Below, in pieces: positions 43,831 through 51,968 of a stretch of 60,071 nt of DNA (its first letter is position 1; every line of letters starts with the position of its first letter). Origin of the DNA: Pseudomonadota bacterium (GTDB taxonomy: Bacteria; Pseudomonadota; Gammaproteobacteria; Steroidobacterales; Woeseiaceae); contig JADFNS010000018.1 in the NCBI GenBank assembly GCA_022563255.1, positions 1 to 60,071 of the forward strand. The letters run 5' to 3'. Made by a program: the position numbers and the translations under genes. The notes beneath the pieces were generated by a model. That model was given only the letters and a program-made list of their open reading frames with translations, did not search any database and had not been told where the DNA came from.

Positions 43831-44469
43831 TCAGGCGCTCTTTGTTTCAGCTTCAGAAGCTGCTTCTTCGTCAGTGTCTGCGTCCGCTGCAGCCTTCTCA
43901 GCCGGAGCCTCCTCCGCCGGGGCCTCTTCAGCCGGGGCTTCCGCAGCTGGAGCCTCTTCAGCCGGGGCTTCCGCAGCCGGGGCTTCCTCAGCCGGAACCT
44001 CTTCAGCCGGAGCCTCTTCAGCCGGAGCCTCTTCAGCCGCGCGTTCCCTGGCCTTCTCTTTCTCAGCGGCCTCGCTGCGCATGGCCGCCTCAGCCACCGC
44101 CTTGGCCTCACGACGTTGCTGGGCTTCCTTCTCCTTGGCCTTCTCCTCGGCCACGGCGATCGCCATCGGCGACGCCTCGGTGACGGCTTCCTCGCGGGAG
44201 ATAATCAGGTTGCGCAAAACGGCGTCGTTAAACTTGAACGCGCTTTTGATTTCTTCGATCACAGCGAAATCGCACTCAATGTTGAGAAGAGCGTAATGCG
44301 CCTTGTGGATCTTGTTGATCGGGTGTGCCAGCTGGCGACGACCCCAATCTTCGCTGCGGTGAACAGTTCCGCCGGATTCGGTCACCATGCCCTGGTAGCG
44401 TTCTACCATGGCAGGAACCTGCTCGCTCTGGTCCGGATGAACCAGAAACACGATTTCGTAATGTCTCAT
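43831..44469 (-). CDS. rpsF: 30S ribosomal protein S6 with long acidic repeat tail
   Basis: The first about 100 residues are a normal S6: [60 protein letters not shown] and [17 protein letters not shown] charged helical stretch follows ([17 protein letters not shown]), then ten pentapeptide-like EEAPA units and an acidic end, giving 212 residues, roughly 80 more than a typical S6. The tail is probably disordered and exposed on the ribosome surface near S18. The ATG at 44469 gives the canonical start; a longer frame to 44526 enters the leader. Confidence 0.95.
   Translation of the reverse strand: MRHYEIVFLVHPDQSEQVPAMVERYQGMVTESGGTVHRSEDWGRRQLAHPINKIHKAHYALLNIECDFAVIEEIKSAFKFNDAVLRNLIISREEAVTEASPMAIAVAEEKAKEKEAQQRREAKAVAEAAMRSEAAEKEKARERAAEEAPAEEAPAEEVPAEEAPAAEAPAEEAPAAEAPAEEAPAEEAPAEKAAADADTDEEAASEAETKSA
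43898..44038 (-). repeat. 15-bp tandem repeats coding the S6 tail
   Basis: About nine to ten imperfect copies of a 15-base unit (on the plus strand near tcttcagccggagcc) lie in tandem inside rpsF and encode [10 protein letters not shown] or EEVPA. The differences between copies are mainly in third positions and in E/A changes. Such tracts expand and shrink by slippage in whole-codon steps, so the tail length may vary between strains. Confidence 0.9.
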
Positions 44470-44491
44470 TTTTGCCCCTTTCGGATTGCAG

Positions 44492-44513
44492 CTACCCGGC
44501 AATTCCGGTGTAG
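44492..44513 (-). promoter_or_regulatory. Leader hairpin of rpsF, candidate S6:S18 binding site
   Basis: In the rpsF leader, CUAC pairs with GUAG and an inner CCGG pairs with CCGG around AAUUG, forming a compact hairpin 22 bases before the start codon. The S6:S18 complex is known to bind a leader hairpin with a conserved CCG in many bacteria and repress its own operon. The CCG is present here, but I could not check the full consensus. Confidence 0.4.
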
Positions 44514-44549
44514 CAAGAGGTTGCAACCGCCCTTATGAGCGGGACGCGC

Positions 44550-44578
44550 ATCCTACCGAAGCCTTAAGTCAGGTGCAA
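44550..44578 (-). promoter_or_regulatory. Candidate promoter of the rpsF operon
   Basis: On the minus strand TTGCAC and TAGGAT are spaced by 17 bases, with a GC-rich stretch following the -10 element as in growth-controlled promoters. The -35 element overlaps the end of rlmB. Matches are only moderate. Confidence 0.4.
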
Positions 44579-45331
44579 GGACCTTTGGCGGGCGATTTCG
44601 TACAGACAAATCCCCGTGGCCACAGAAATATTCAAGCTCGAGACAACGCCTGCCATGGGCAGGCTGACCAGCATCTCGCAGCGATTAGCGATGCCCTTGC
44701 TCAGTCCCGTATGTTCCCGACCCATGACGAGCGCGATGGAACCGGTTAAATCGGCGTCGAACAGGCTCGTATCGGCTTTATCACTGGTTCCTATCGCCCG
44801 CACGCCATAGTCTGCGAGCCAGCCCAGGACCCGGTTGATATTGCCGACCGGGACGAACGGCAATTGCTCCGCCGCGCCGGCCGCAACTTTGCTGACCGTG
44901 GGGCTGAGGCCTGCCGCGCCATGACGTGGAACTACCACGGCGTCAGCACCGGCCGCATCCGCGGTTCGCATACAAGCGCCCAGATTGTGCGGGTCCTGGA
45001 TACCGTCGAGCACGAGGAGCAGCAAAGGCCGCTCCGCAGATTCCTGCAGGCGTACCTCCACCAGCGTTCGCAGCGCGGCCTCGTCGAGCACCGTGCTGCG
45101 CCTGACCTCCGCCACGACGCCCTGATGGCGAGACTCGCCGCTGAACTGCGTCAGCCGCGCACGATTGGCTGCCTGAATATCGACGCCCTTTTCGCCAGCC
45201 AGCTTTACGATCGCTTCGACCCTGGGGTTCGCCGTTTGATATTCGGCATAAATGCGACGGATGTCCGCGGCATCCGACGCGAGCAACTGCTCCACCGCCC
45301 GCAGGCCGGAGACGTATCGGGACTGACTCAT
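44564..45331 (-). CDS. rlmB: 23S rRNA Gm2251 methyltransferase RlmB
   Basis: RlmB makes the 2'-O-methyl group on G2251 in the 23S P-loop. The 255-residue protein has the substrate-binding N-terminal domain (SGLRAVEQLLASDAADIRRI) and a SPOUT domain with LVLDGIQDPHNLGACMRTAD, VIVMGREHTGLS-like IALVMGREHTGLSKG and NRCEMLVSLPMAGVVSSLNI, SVATGICLYE. Its start overlaps the rnr stop by four bases. Confidence 0.97.
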   Translation of the reverse strand: MSQSRYVSGLRAVEQLLASDAADIRRIYAEYQTANPRVEAIVKLAGEKGVDIQAANRARLTQFSGESRHQGVVAEVRRSTVLDEAALRTLVEVRLQESAERPLLLLVLDGIQDPHNLGACMRTADAAGADAVVVPRHGAAGLSPTVSKVAAGAAEQLPFVPVGNINRVLGWLADYGVRAIGTSDKADTSLFDADLTGSIALVMGREHTGLSKGIANRCEMLVSLPMAGVVSSLNISVATGICLYEIARQRSLHLT

Positions 45332-47529
45332 CGCAATTCTCCCACCGGCCGGAAATCGATCTTGCGAGCCTCCATGTCAACACGATGTACGCGAACCCGC
45401 ATCGACTCACCGAGACGGTAAGTGTGCCCGCTGCGCTCGCCGATCAGGCTCTGTGAGCCGGCATCGTACTTGTAGTAATCGTTCACCAGGCTGCTCACAT
45501 GCACCAGGCCGTCGGTCATCAGCGCCGTGATCTGAACGAATACTCCAAAATTTGTAACGCCGGTTATTACGCCGTCGAACTCCTCGCCCAGGTGACCTTG
45601 CATGTACTGACACTTGAGCCAGGCTTCGACGTCGCGGGTCGCATCCTCGGCGCGCTTCTCATGCGCTGAGGTAATCGCACCCAGACGTTCCATCTCCTGC
45701 GGTGCGTAATCGTATTTCCCGGGCTTGCCGCCACGAACGATATGCCGGATCGCCCGGTGCACAAGGAGATCGGGATATCGGCGTATTGGCGAGGTGAAAT
45801 GCGCGTACGCCTCCAGCGCCAGACCAAAATGTCCCACGTTTTTCGGTGCATACTCGGCATGCGTCAGCGAGCGCAACATCGCCATCGTAATGGCCGCGCT
45901 GTCGGGCCGACCTTTCACCTGTTCGATGATCTGAGTGAAATGACGTGGCTCGACGTGCTCCGGATGCGCAACTTTCAGCCCCAGCGACACCAGGTACACG
46001 CGCAAATCGTTGAATCTGTCCGGATCCGGCTTGGGATGGATACGATAAAGCCCGGCTATACGGTGTTTTTTCAGAAATTTCGCCGCTTCCACGTTGGCCG
46101 CGATCATGCACTCTTCGATAAGTCGATGCGCATCGTTGCGCGGCACGACTTCAATACGATCTATTTCACCGTCGTCATTCAATTTGAATATCGTTTGCGG
46201 CAAGTCGATCTCAATCGCGCCACGACGACTGCGCGCTTTCGCAAACGCCCGATACAATGCGTGCAATTCCCGAATGGAGCCCTGCAACTTTCCGGGTACG
46301 GAGGATCTGGAGGCGCCGCTAAGAAAGTCGCTGACCTGGCCGTAGGTCAGCCGCGCTTTCGATCGCATGACACCCTCAAAAAACGTCGCACGAATCACCT
46401 TGCCACCTGCATTCACCTGCATTTCACAAACCATGCACAGGCGATCCACGTGCGGATTCAGTGAACACAGACCGTTCGACAAAACTTCAGGAAGCATCGG
46501 CACAACGCGGTCCGGAAAATACACCGACGTGCCGCGCTTGATCGCTTCTTTGTCGAGCGCCGACCCCACTTCCACATAGTTTGCGACGTCCGCGATCGCT
46601 ACCAACAAACGCCAGCCCTGTGCGGACTTTTCACAAAATACCGCGTCGTCAAAGTCTCTCGCATCGGCGCCGTCAATCGTCAGGAGATTAACGTTTCGCA
46701 AATCCCTACGGCCGCGACTTGCTGCGCCGGTAACGGTCGCGCCGAATCGTTTCACTTCACTTGCGATAGCCCTCGGCCACTTGAAAGGAATCGCGTGAGC
46801 GTGAATCGCGATGTCCGTAGCAATACCCTTGTCCGTAGGCGCGCCGATCACGGTCGTAATTCGGCCCGTCGCCTGTTCGACCTGCGTCGGATAATCCACA
46901 ATCTCGGCGACCACCATATCGCCATGTCTGGCGTTGGCCGCTGCGCCCTTCGGAATCAGGATGCGATGCGATAATTTCGCATTGTCGGGAATAACGATGC
47001 CGATTCCACGTTCACGGATGAACTGGCCCGCAACGACACGCGTTCCACGTTCGAGAACATCGATGAGTTCTCCTTCCGCCCGACCGCGGCGATCCAGTCC
47101 CTTGATTCTCACCGCGACACGATCTCCATCGAATAACGAGCGCATCTCCCGAGCCGACAAATAGATGTCTTCCGGCTCGCCGTCATCGCGAATGACGAAG
47201 CCGAAACCGTCGCGATGACCGCTGACTTTGCCAGTGACCAGACCCAGTTTGGCCGTCAGGCAATACTCGCCGCGGCGGTTTTCGAGGATCTGCCCGGACC
47301 GGACCATGCTTTGCAGCCGATCTGCCAGCAGTGTGCGCATCCGCTGACCCCTCAAGCTAAATTCCTTGAGAATCGGTTCTGTTTTCAATGGTTTGCCGAT
47401 TTTAGTTAAAAACTCGATGAGGTCATTCTGACTGGGAATCGGATGTTTGTAGGGCTTAGCCTTGCCTTGGGAGCGCCGCTTTGTCTTGTGCCCGGCTTTT
47501 CCCTTGGTTGCCTGAAGCTTGCGTGGCAA
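45328..47529 (-). CDS. rnr: Ribonuclease R
   Basis: RNase R is a processive 3'-5' exoribonuclease that degrades structured RNA. The product, about 733 residues, has a lysine-rich N terminus, a winged-helix region (LIEFLTKIGKPLKTEPILKE), cold-shock domains (GKVSGHRDGFGFVIRDDGEP), the RNB catalytic core with LTIDGADARDFDDAVFC and HFTSPIRRYPDLLVHRAI, and a C-terminal S1 domain (EFDGVITGVTNFGVFVQITA). The long basic tail after S1 seen in E. coli is missing. TTG 47529 has a ribosome site (gcggag); TTG 47559 is the alternative. It lies upstream of rlmB in the same run. Confidence 0.95.
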   Translation of the reverse strand: MPRKLQATKGKAGHKTKRRSQGKAKPYKHPIPSQNDLIEFLTKIGKPLKTEPILKEFSLRGQRMRTLLADRLQSMVRSGQILENRRGEYCLTAKLGLVTGKVSGHRDGFGFVIRDDGEPEDIYLSAREMRSLFDGDRVAVRIKGLDRRGRAEGELIDVLERGTRVVAGQFIRERGIGIVIPDNAKLSHRILIPKGAAANARHGDMVVAEIVDYPTQVEQATGRITTVIGAPTDKGIATDIAIHAHAIPFKWPRAIASEVKRFGATVTGAASRGRRDLRNVNLLTIDGADARDFDDAVFCEKSAQGWRLLVAIADVANYVEVGSALDKEAIKRGTSVYFPDRVVPMLPEVLSNGLCSLNPHVDRLCMVCEMQVNAGGKVIRATFFEGVMRSKARLTYGQVSDFLSGASRSSVPGKLQGSIRELHALYRAFAKARSRRGAIEIDLPQTIFKLNDDGEIDRIEVVPRNDAHRLIEECMIAANVEAAKFLKKHRIAGLYRIHPKPDPDRFNDLRVYLVSLGLKVAHPEHVEPRHFTQIIEQVKGRPDSAAITMAMLRSLTHAEYAPKNVGHFGLALEAYAHFTSPIRRYPDLLVHRAIRHIVRGGKPGKYDYAPQEMERLGAITSAHEKRAEDATRDVEAWLKCQYMQGHLGEEFDGVITGVTNFGVFVQITALMTDGLVHVSSLVNDYYKYDAGSQSLIGERSGHTYRLGESMRVRVHRVDMEARKIDFRPVGELR

Positions 47530-47668
47530 GTGATACGTCTCCGCTGGTAATGGATGCAATTTACGATTGACAGGTTGCGCTTGCCTTGAGTACAGTGCGC
47601 CTCGCTGTCGGACTGCGATTGTACGCGGTTTGACAGATCAATTGAGAATCTGATTGGTCAGGCGAAAT

Positions 47669-47755
47669 GCCCAGGTGGCGGAATTGGTAGACGCGCCAGC
47701 TTCAGGTGCTGGTTATCGCAAGGTAGTGGAGGTTCAAGTCCTCTTCTGGGCACCA
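47669..47755 (+). tRNA. tRNA-Leu, anticodon CAG
   Basis: The 87-base sequence folds as a class II tRNA: acceptor GCCCAGG pairs with TCTGGGC, the anticodon arm CCAGC-TTCAGGT-GCTGG shows CAG at positions 34-36, a long variable arm follows, and the T arm GTTCAAGTC is intact. The CCA end is encoded. A TTGACA at 47630-47635 lies at the right distance for a -35 element, although the -10 region is weak. Confidence 0.95.
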
Positions 47756-47843
47756 ATCAGATCAACTCAAACGGACTACTGAGTATTGTTGTACGCTACA
47801 ATATTTTCACGAATACAATTGCACTTCGTTCACTCCGACTATT

Positions 47844-50117
47844 TTGAAACTTCCCGCATACGCAGCCCTACTTCTGACACTCTCACTGGCGGCATGTGAC
47901 GATCAAATGGAGACGTCGGTGTCACCTGGTGATGTGCTGCAATTCGTCGGTAGTACGACCTGCTCTAACTGTCATGAATCCCAATCTACTGACTGGCGAG
48001 GCTCACACCACGAACTCGCCATGCAGATAGCCGACAAAACGACCGTTCTTGGTGACTTCGACGATGCTGAGTTTGATTATTTCGGTAGAAAAACGCGGTT
48101 TTTTTCGCGCGGTAATACGTTCATCGTCGCGACGCAGGATGCGGATGGACAAGATCAGGAATACGAAGTCGCCTACACGTTCGGCGTTACTCCGTTGCAG
48201 CAATACCTTGTCGAGCTTCCCGGAGGTCGAATGCAAGCCTTGCCATTCGCGTGGGACACCCGGTCCGCGACTGATGGCGGGATGCGCTGGTTCCATCTGT
48301 ATCCCGATGAGTACATTGGGCCGGGCGACGAGTTGCACTGGACTGGGCGCTATCAGAACTGGAATTACATGTGTGCAGAGTGCCATTCGACAAACTTGCA
48401 GATGGGATATGACTTCGATACTGATACGTTCGCGACAACGTATTCGGAACTATCTGTAGGCTGCGAAGCCTGTCACGGCCCAGGGTCAGAACATGTAGCC
48501 CAGGCAGACTCAGCTGGTTTCGACAACCAATTCGGATTTACGCTGAACTTCGACAAGTACGCGTCCGGCAACTGGATCATGAATCCGGAGTCAGGGATCG
48601 CCAAACGCAGCGAAACACCAGGCCAGCCACGACAGGAGATTGAGTCCTGCGGACGGTGTCATGCAAGACGTGGACTCATTACCACTGACTATGAGTACGG
48701 TAAACCGCTGGCAGACACCCATTTGCTGGCCTTACTTGATGAGCACCTTTATTTCTCCGACGGCCAGATAAAGGACGAGGTCTATGTCTATGGTTCGTTC
48801 ATCCAAAGCCGCATGTATAAGGCCGGGGTGACCTGTAGCAATTGCCACAACCCGCACTCTGGCTCCTTGCGAGCAGGAAGTACGCCAAGCGATGTCTGCT
48901 CGCAATGCCACCTGCCATCGAAGTTTGCCACAGTCGAACACAGTGGCCATGCCAGCACCGACGCCACATGCGTTGACTGCCATATGACAGCAAGAACTTA
49001 TATGGGCGTTGATGTACGCCGGGACCACAGTTTTCGAATTCCGCGGCCGGATCTTCACGATGAAACTGATGCACCCAATGCTTGCGGAAATTGCCACGCG
49101 GACAAGGATGCGGATTGGGCCAAGCGCGCTTTGGACTCTCTGGGTGCAACACCTCGTCCTCACTACGGAACGGCAATTGCCGCTGGCCGCCAGGGATACG
49201 CCAACGAGACGCTCACCCATGCATCAAGCAATGAGGACTTCCCCGCGATAGCCCGCGCAACGATGCTAACCCAGCTCACGGCACCGTTTGGTGACGACGA
49301 AATAGCCGCCCTGGGAAATGCCCTTGCAGATCCGGACCCATTGCTCCGCGTCGCCGCACTTCGTACGCTCAGGCACCTTGCCGCTGAAACGAAATTAGGC
49401 GTTGGCGGCGAGACGCTGAACGACCCAATACGCAGCGTTCGCATTCAGGCCGCTCTCACATTTGCAGACATACGCGACCTGTTGCCGCTCGAACAAACGA
49501 GAGCATTCGGCCGCGCTGCCGAAGAATATCGCGCTACTTATACCATGCTCTCAAGCACGCCTGATGCCCTGGTGAACCTCGGCAACTTCGAAATAGCTAA
49601 CGGAAACCTGCCCGGTGCTACTCACTATTTTGAGCGGGCGTTAGAAATTGATGCTGGCTATGTGCCTGCCCGCCTGAATCTCGTCGATACTCTTCGACAG
49701 CGCCAAGATGAAACAAATGTCGAAGAAATTCTTCGACAAGGTATCGCTATCGCACCGAATGACGCAGCGCTTCGTCACTCACTGGGGCTGGCGCTGGTTC
49801 GCACGGCTCAACCTGAGGCGGGCCTCGCCGAGCTGCGACAGGCATTTGAACTTCAGCCGTCGGAGCATCGCTATGTCTACGTACTGAGTATCGCTCTCAA
49901 TTCACTTGGGCAGCAAAACGAGGCACTGCGTCTGCTCGATAATGCATACCAGCGTTCTCCCACCAATTACGACATCGGCTGGGCTTTTGCGACAATCCTG
50001 CGCGACTCCGGCCAATTTGAACATGCGCAGGAAATTGCAGATCAACTGGCCGACCACTATCCAGACAACGCGAATATCACAGCACTGCGACAAGCGCTCG
50101 CGACCAAAATTGAATAA
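47844..50117 (+). CDS. Octaheme c-type cytochrome lipoprotein with C-terminal TPRs
   Basis: A 757-residue lipoprotein (signal LLTLSLAAC, Cys18). Eight CXXCH haem sites lie in its first 430 or so residues: CSNCH, CAECH, CEACH, CGRCH, CSNCH, CSQCH, CVDCH and CGNCH. The region resembles the cytochrome c554 / multihaem family. After it comes a HEAT-like helical stretch (ALADPDPLLRVAALRTLRHL) and at least four TPR units (ALVNLGNFEIANGNLPGATH and following). The product should be at the outer membrane facing the periplasm or outside, carrying electrons and docking partners through TPRs. The electron partner is unknown. The start is TTG. Confidence 0.9.
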   Translation: MKLPAYAALLLTLSLAACDDQMETSVSPGDVLQFVGSTTCSNCHESQSTDWRGSHHELAMQIADKTTVLGDFDDAEFDYFGRKTRFFSRGNTFIVATQDADGQDQEYEVAYTFGVTPLQQYLVELPGGRMQALPFAWDTRSATDGGMRWFHLYPDEYIGPGDELHWTGRYQNWNYMCAECHSTNLQMGYDFDTDTFATTYSELSVGCEACHGPGSEHVAQADSAGFDNQFGFTLNFDKYASGNWIMNPESGIAKRSETPGQPRQEIESCGRCHARRGLITTDYEYGKPLADTHLLALLDEHLYFSDGQIKDEVYVYGSFIQSRMYKAGVTCSNCHNPHSGSLRAGSTPSDVCSQCHLPSKFATVEHSGHASTDATCVDCHMTARTYMGVDVRRDHSFRIPRPDLHDETDAPNACGNCHADKDADWAKRALDSLGATPRPHYGTAIAAGRQGYANETLTHASSNEDFPAIARATMLTQLTAPFGDDEIAALGNALADPDPLLRVAALRTLRHLAAETKLGVGGETLNDPIRSVRIQAALTFADIRDLLPLEQTRAFGRAAEEYRATYTMLSSTPDALVNLGNFEIANGNLPGATHYFERALEIDAGYVPARLNLVDTLRQRQDETNVEEILRQGIAIAPNDAALRHSLGLALVRTAQPEAGLAELRQAFELQPSEHRYVYVLSIALNSLGQQNEALRLLDNAYQRSPTNYDIGWAFATILRDSGQFEHAQEIADQLADHYPDNANITALRQALATKIE

Positions 50118-50215
50118 TGAGTAAATATTTGCGCCTTCATACGCGCGCATTGAAACTTTTCCTGCAATAATGTGCCTATACAACCAACTCTCGCCGACGA
50201 GCAACAGGTGATTAA

Positions 50216-50824
50216 GTGTTTTCTATCTGCCCCAATATTCGACGAACAGGCGCGATCGCTTTAGCCGTCACCAGCCTTTTGTTCATCGGCTGCACGACGG
50301 TTACGACTCAAAGTTTCAGGATCAACAAGAATTCCAATGTTGAATCCAGCCAAATTGCCGTGGGTGCAGACTTCGGAAAATATGATCGCCTGACTGCCGA
50401 AGGAATGGGGATATTCTTTCCGGAAGACGCTGCACCATCGAAAGAAGACCAGCAACGGACGCGACAAATATTTCGTACTGCATTCCTGGATGAATTGCAG
50501 GGGTACAGAATCGTGGAAAGCAAAGGTCCGACGACACTGGAGATTCGGCCCACCCTGATCGACTACAGAAAATCCTCCGGAGGAGACGCACAATACGTCA
50601 GACGAGACCTTCGCGATATCGCCAACCCGGGCTCGCTCGTGTTTCTGATGGAACTTGTGGATTCTGAATCCGGCGAAGTACTAGCCCGCGCCGCTGATAG
50701 TGCGTCAGTGCCCACCTTCAACATAGGCGACAGCACGATTACTGATTGGGATGCCGTCCAGTCCGCCGCAGAGCGGTGGGCGAAATTGTTCCGCAATTTC
50801 CTTGATGAAAACCTGAACAAGTAA
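50216..50824 (+). CDS. DUF3313-type lipoprotein (copy 1)
   Basis: A 202-residue predicted lipoprotein (signal VTSLLFIGC). It has the DUF3313 layout: DFGKYDRLTAEGMGIFFPED, RQIFRTAFLDELQGYRIVES, GPTTLEIRPTLIDYRKS, SLVFLMELVDSESGEVLARA, AADSA and a final helix with AAERWAKLFRNFLDE. It resembles the protein at 54955-55647 in order of segments, so the two are paralogues. Role unknown; members are outer-membrane lipoproteins by prediction. It begins with GTG. Confidence 0.8.
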   Translation: MFSICPNIRRTGAIALAVTSLLFIGCTTVTTQSFRINKNSNVESSQIAVGADFGKYDRLTAEGMGIFFPEDAAPSKEDQQRTRQIFRTAFLDELQGYRIVESKGPTTLEIRPTLIDYRKSSGGDAQYVRRDLRDIANPGSLVFLMELVDSESGEVLARAADSASVPTFNIGDSTITDWDAVQSAAERWAKLFRNFLDENLNK

Positions 50825-50857
50825 TACCGTACGCCGCCTGGCTTCTTGGAGATCAAT

Positions 50858-51490
50858 GTGCGTCATTCAGGTTTATTATTCGCTTTTTGTGCTTTCTTGG
50901 CCGGGTGCTCAGCACCCAATGGAACGATCAAGTCCAGCGGTATAGCAGATTACGAAGGTGCGGCGTTCCAAAACATCCTGGTTATCGGAGTCGCGGACAA
51001 CTACGACGGTCGTGCCAGATTTGAACGACTTATCGCCTCAAAATTGACTGAACACGACGCAATGGCGGTTGCCTACTATCGCGCCGTCGGAGGAAATAAG
51101 CCGATCAGCAGAGAAACTATCGAGGATCTGGTGGAATCGGAGGGTTTCGATGCGGTACTCATCACCAAGGTTCTGAAGCGGGATTTCGCTGCGACGACCA
51201 CGGACGGTGTAGCGGCGACGAAATCAACTCGCAAAGACGAGGGCGCACTGCATCTTTTTCGCTACGACTATCAGGAACTCAACGAACCGGCGACACTGGG
51301 CGTCGAAGTATCAGTCAAACTGTCCAGCGAAGTTTTCGATACCCATACCGGCGACCTCGTCTGGGCGATCGAATCTGATATTCGGAAAAAAGACGCGACC
51401 AGCCTTGTAGTGGATGAAGCCGTTAAGATTATCGTTCAACGCCTGCAAAAAGACGGCCTTATCAACCGGGTGACTAACTTGGGTCGATGA
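50858..51490 (+). CDS. Hypothetical lipoprotein
   Basis: A 210-residue lipoprotein (signal ending FLAGC). It contains ILVIGVADNYDGRARFERLI, DLVESEGFDAVLITKVLKRD and SEVFDTHTGDLVWAIESDIR, a mixed alpha/beta fold like small lipoproteins that form complexes with curli or transport components. I do not recognise a named family with certainty. GTG 50858 is used because ggag lies six bases upstream and the signal begins there; a TTG at 50846 is the alternative. It overlaps the convergent gene's end by 17 bases. Confidence 0.7.
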   Translation: MRHSGLLFAFCAFLAGCSAPNGTIKSSGIADYEGAAFQNILVIGVADNYDGRARFERLIASKLTEHDAMAVAYYRAVGGNKPISRETIEDLVESEGFDAVLITKVLKRDFAATTTDGVAATKSTRKDEGALHLFRYDYQELNEPATLGVEVSVKLSSEVFDTHTGDLVWAIESDIRKKDATSLVVDEAVKIIVQRLQKDGLINRVTNLGR

Positions 51491-51941
51491 GCGGCACCGC
51501 TCTTGCCAACTGCGCGTCAATCTCAGCGTTGAATTTATTTTCGAGTTGATAAAAACGAGCGACTTTTAGTGCTGGTAGAATTGCGTGGAGTTCCGGCAAA
51601 TAACGTTGCTGGACGTGTAACAACTCTTCCTTAATCCCGAAGTAAGACTTGAGCATCTCGTCGGCGTACTCATCGGAAAGATCCGCATCGTTATATCGTC
51701 GAACGTAGTCGGTAATCATGTCACCATAACGGCGCATGACCCCGTCATATTCTTCTCGATAGGTCGAATAAATCGGCCAAAACTTCTCGGCCTCCTCGTC
51801 CGTCATATGTAGTTCCGCACGGAACATTTCCTGCCGCGCAGCTTGAATCATCGCTCGGCCATCGGCGAACTCGTCGTTCGTCAAAGCCGCCGTGCTCAAA
51901 GAAAGAAGAACCAGTGCGAATAAGCCCGTTAGTTGTCTCAT
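51474..51941 (-). CDS. Small exported helical protein of unknown function
   Basis: A 155-residue protein with a signal peptide (LFALVLLSLSTAALT) and an all-helical body: MTDEEAEKFWPIYSTYREEY, DGVMRRYGDMITDYVRRYND and a conserved-looking end with LPALKVARFYQLENKFNAEI. The layout is reminiscent of periplasmic Spy/CpxP-like proteins, but no LTXXQ motif is present. Similar short FWPIY...VARFYQLENK proteins occur widely without an assigned role. It follows the 802-residue gene by 27 bases in the same direction. Confidence 0.75.
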   Translation of the reverse strand: MRQLTGLFALVLLSLSTAALTNDEFADGRAMIQAARQEMFRAELHMTDEEAEKFWPIYSTYREEYDGVMRRYGDMITDYVRRYNDADLSDEYADEMLKSYFGIKEELLHVQQRYLPELHAILPALKVARFYQLENKFNAEIDAQLARAVPLIDPS

Positions 51942-51968
51942 TTAAATGCCATCCCAAGAGTCCAGTTA

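Noticed and set aside
43898..44038. Possible CRISPR-like or satellite array
   Set aside because: The units are 15 bases, directly tandem without spacers, in frame and coding for the S6 tail.
43842..44183. Pro/Leu/Gln-rich repeat protein on the plus strand
   Set aside because: It is the complement of the rpsF tail repeats read in another frame; rpsF explains the sequence.
47630..47660. Strong sigma-70 promoter for tRNA-Leu
   Set aside because: TTGACA is perfect, but no acceptable -10 lies 16-18 bases downstream, so it was only mentioned under the tRNA.
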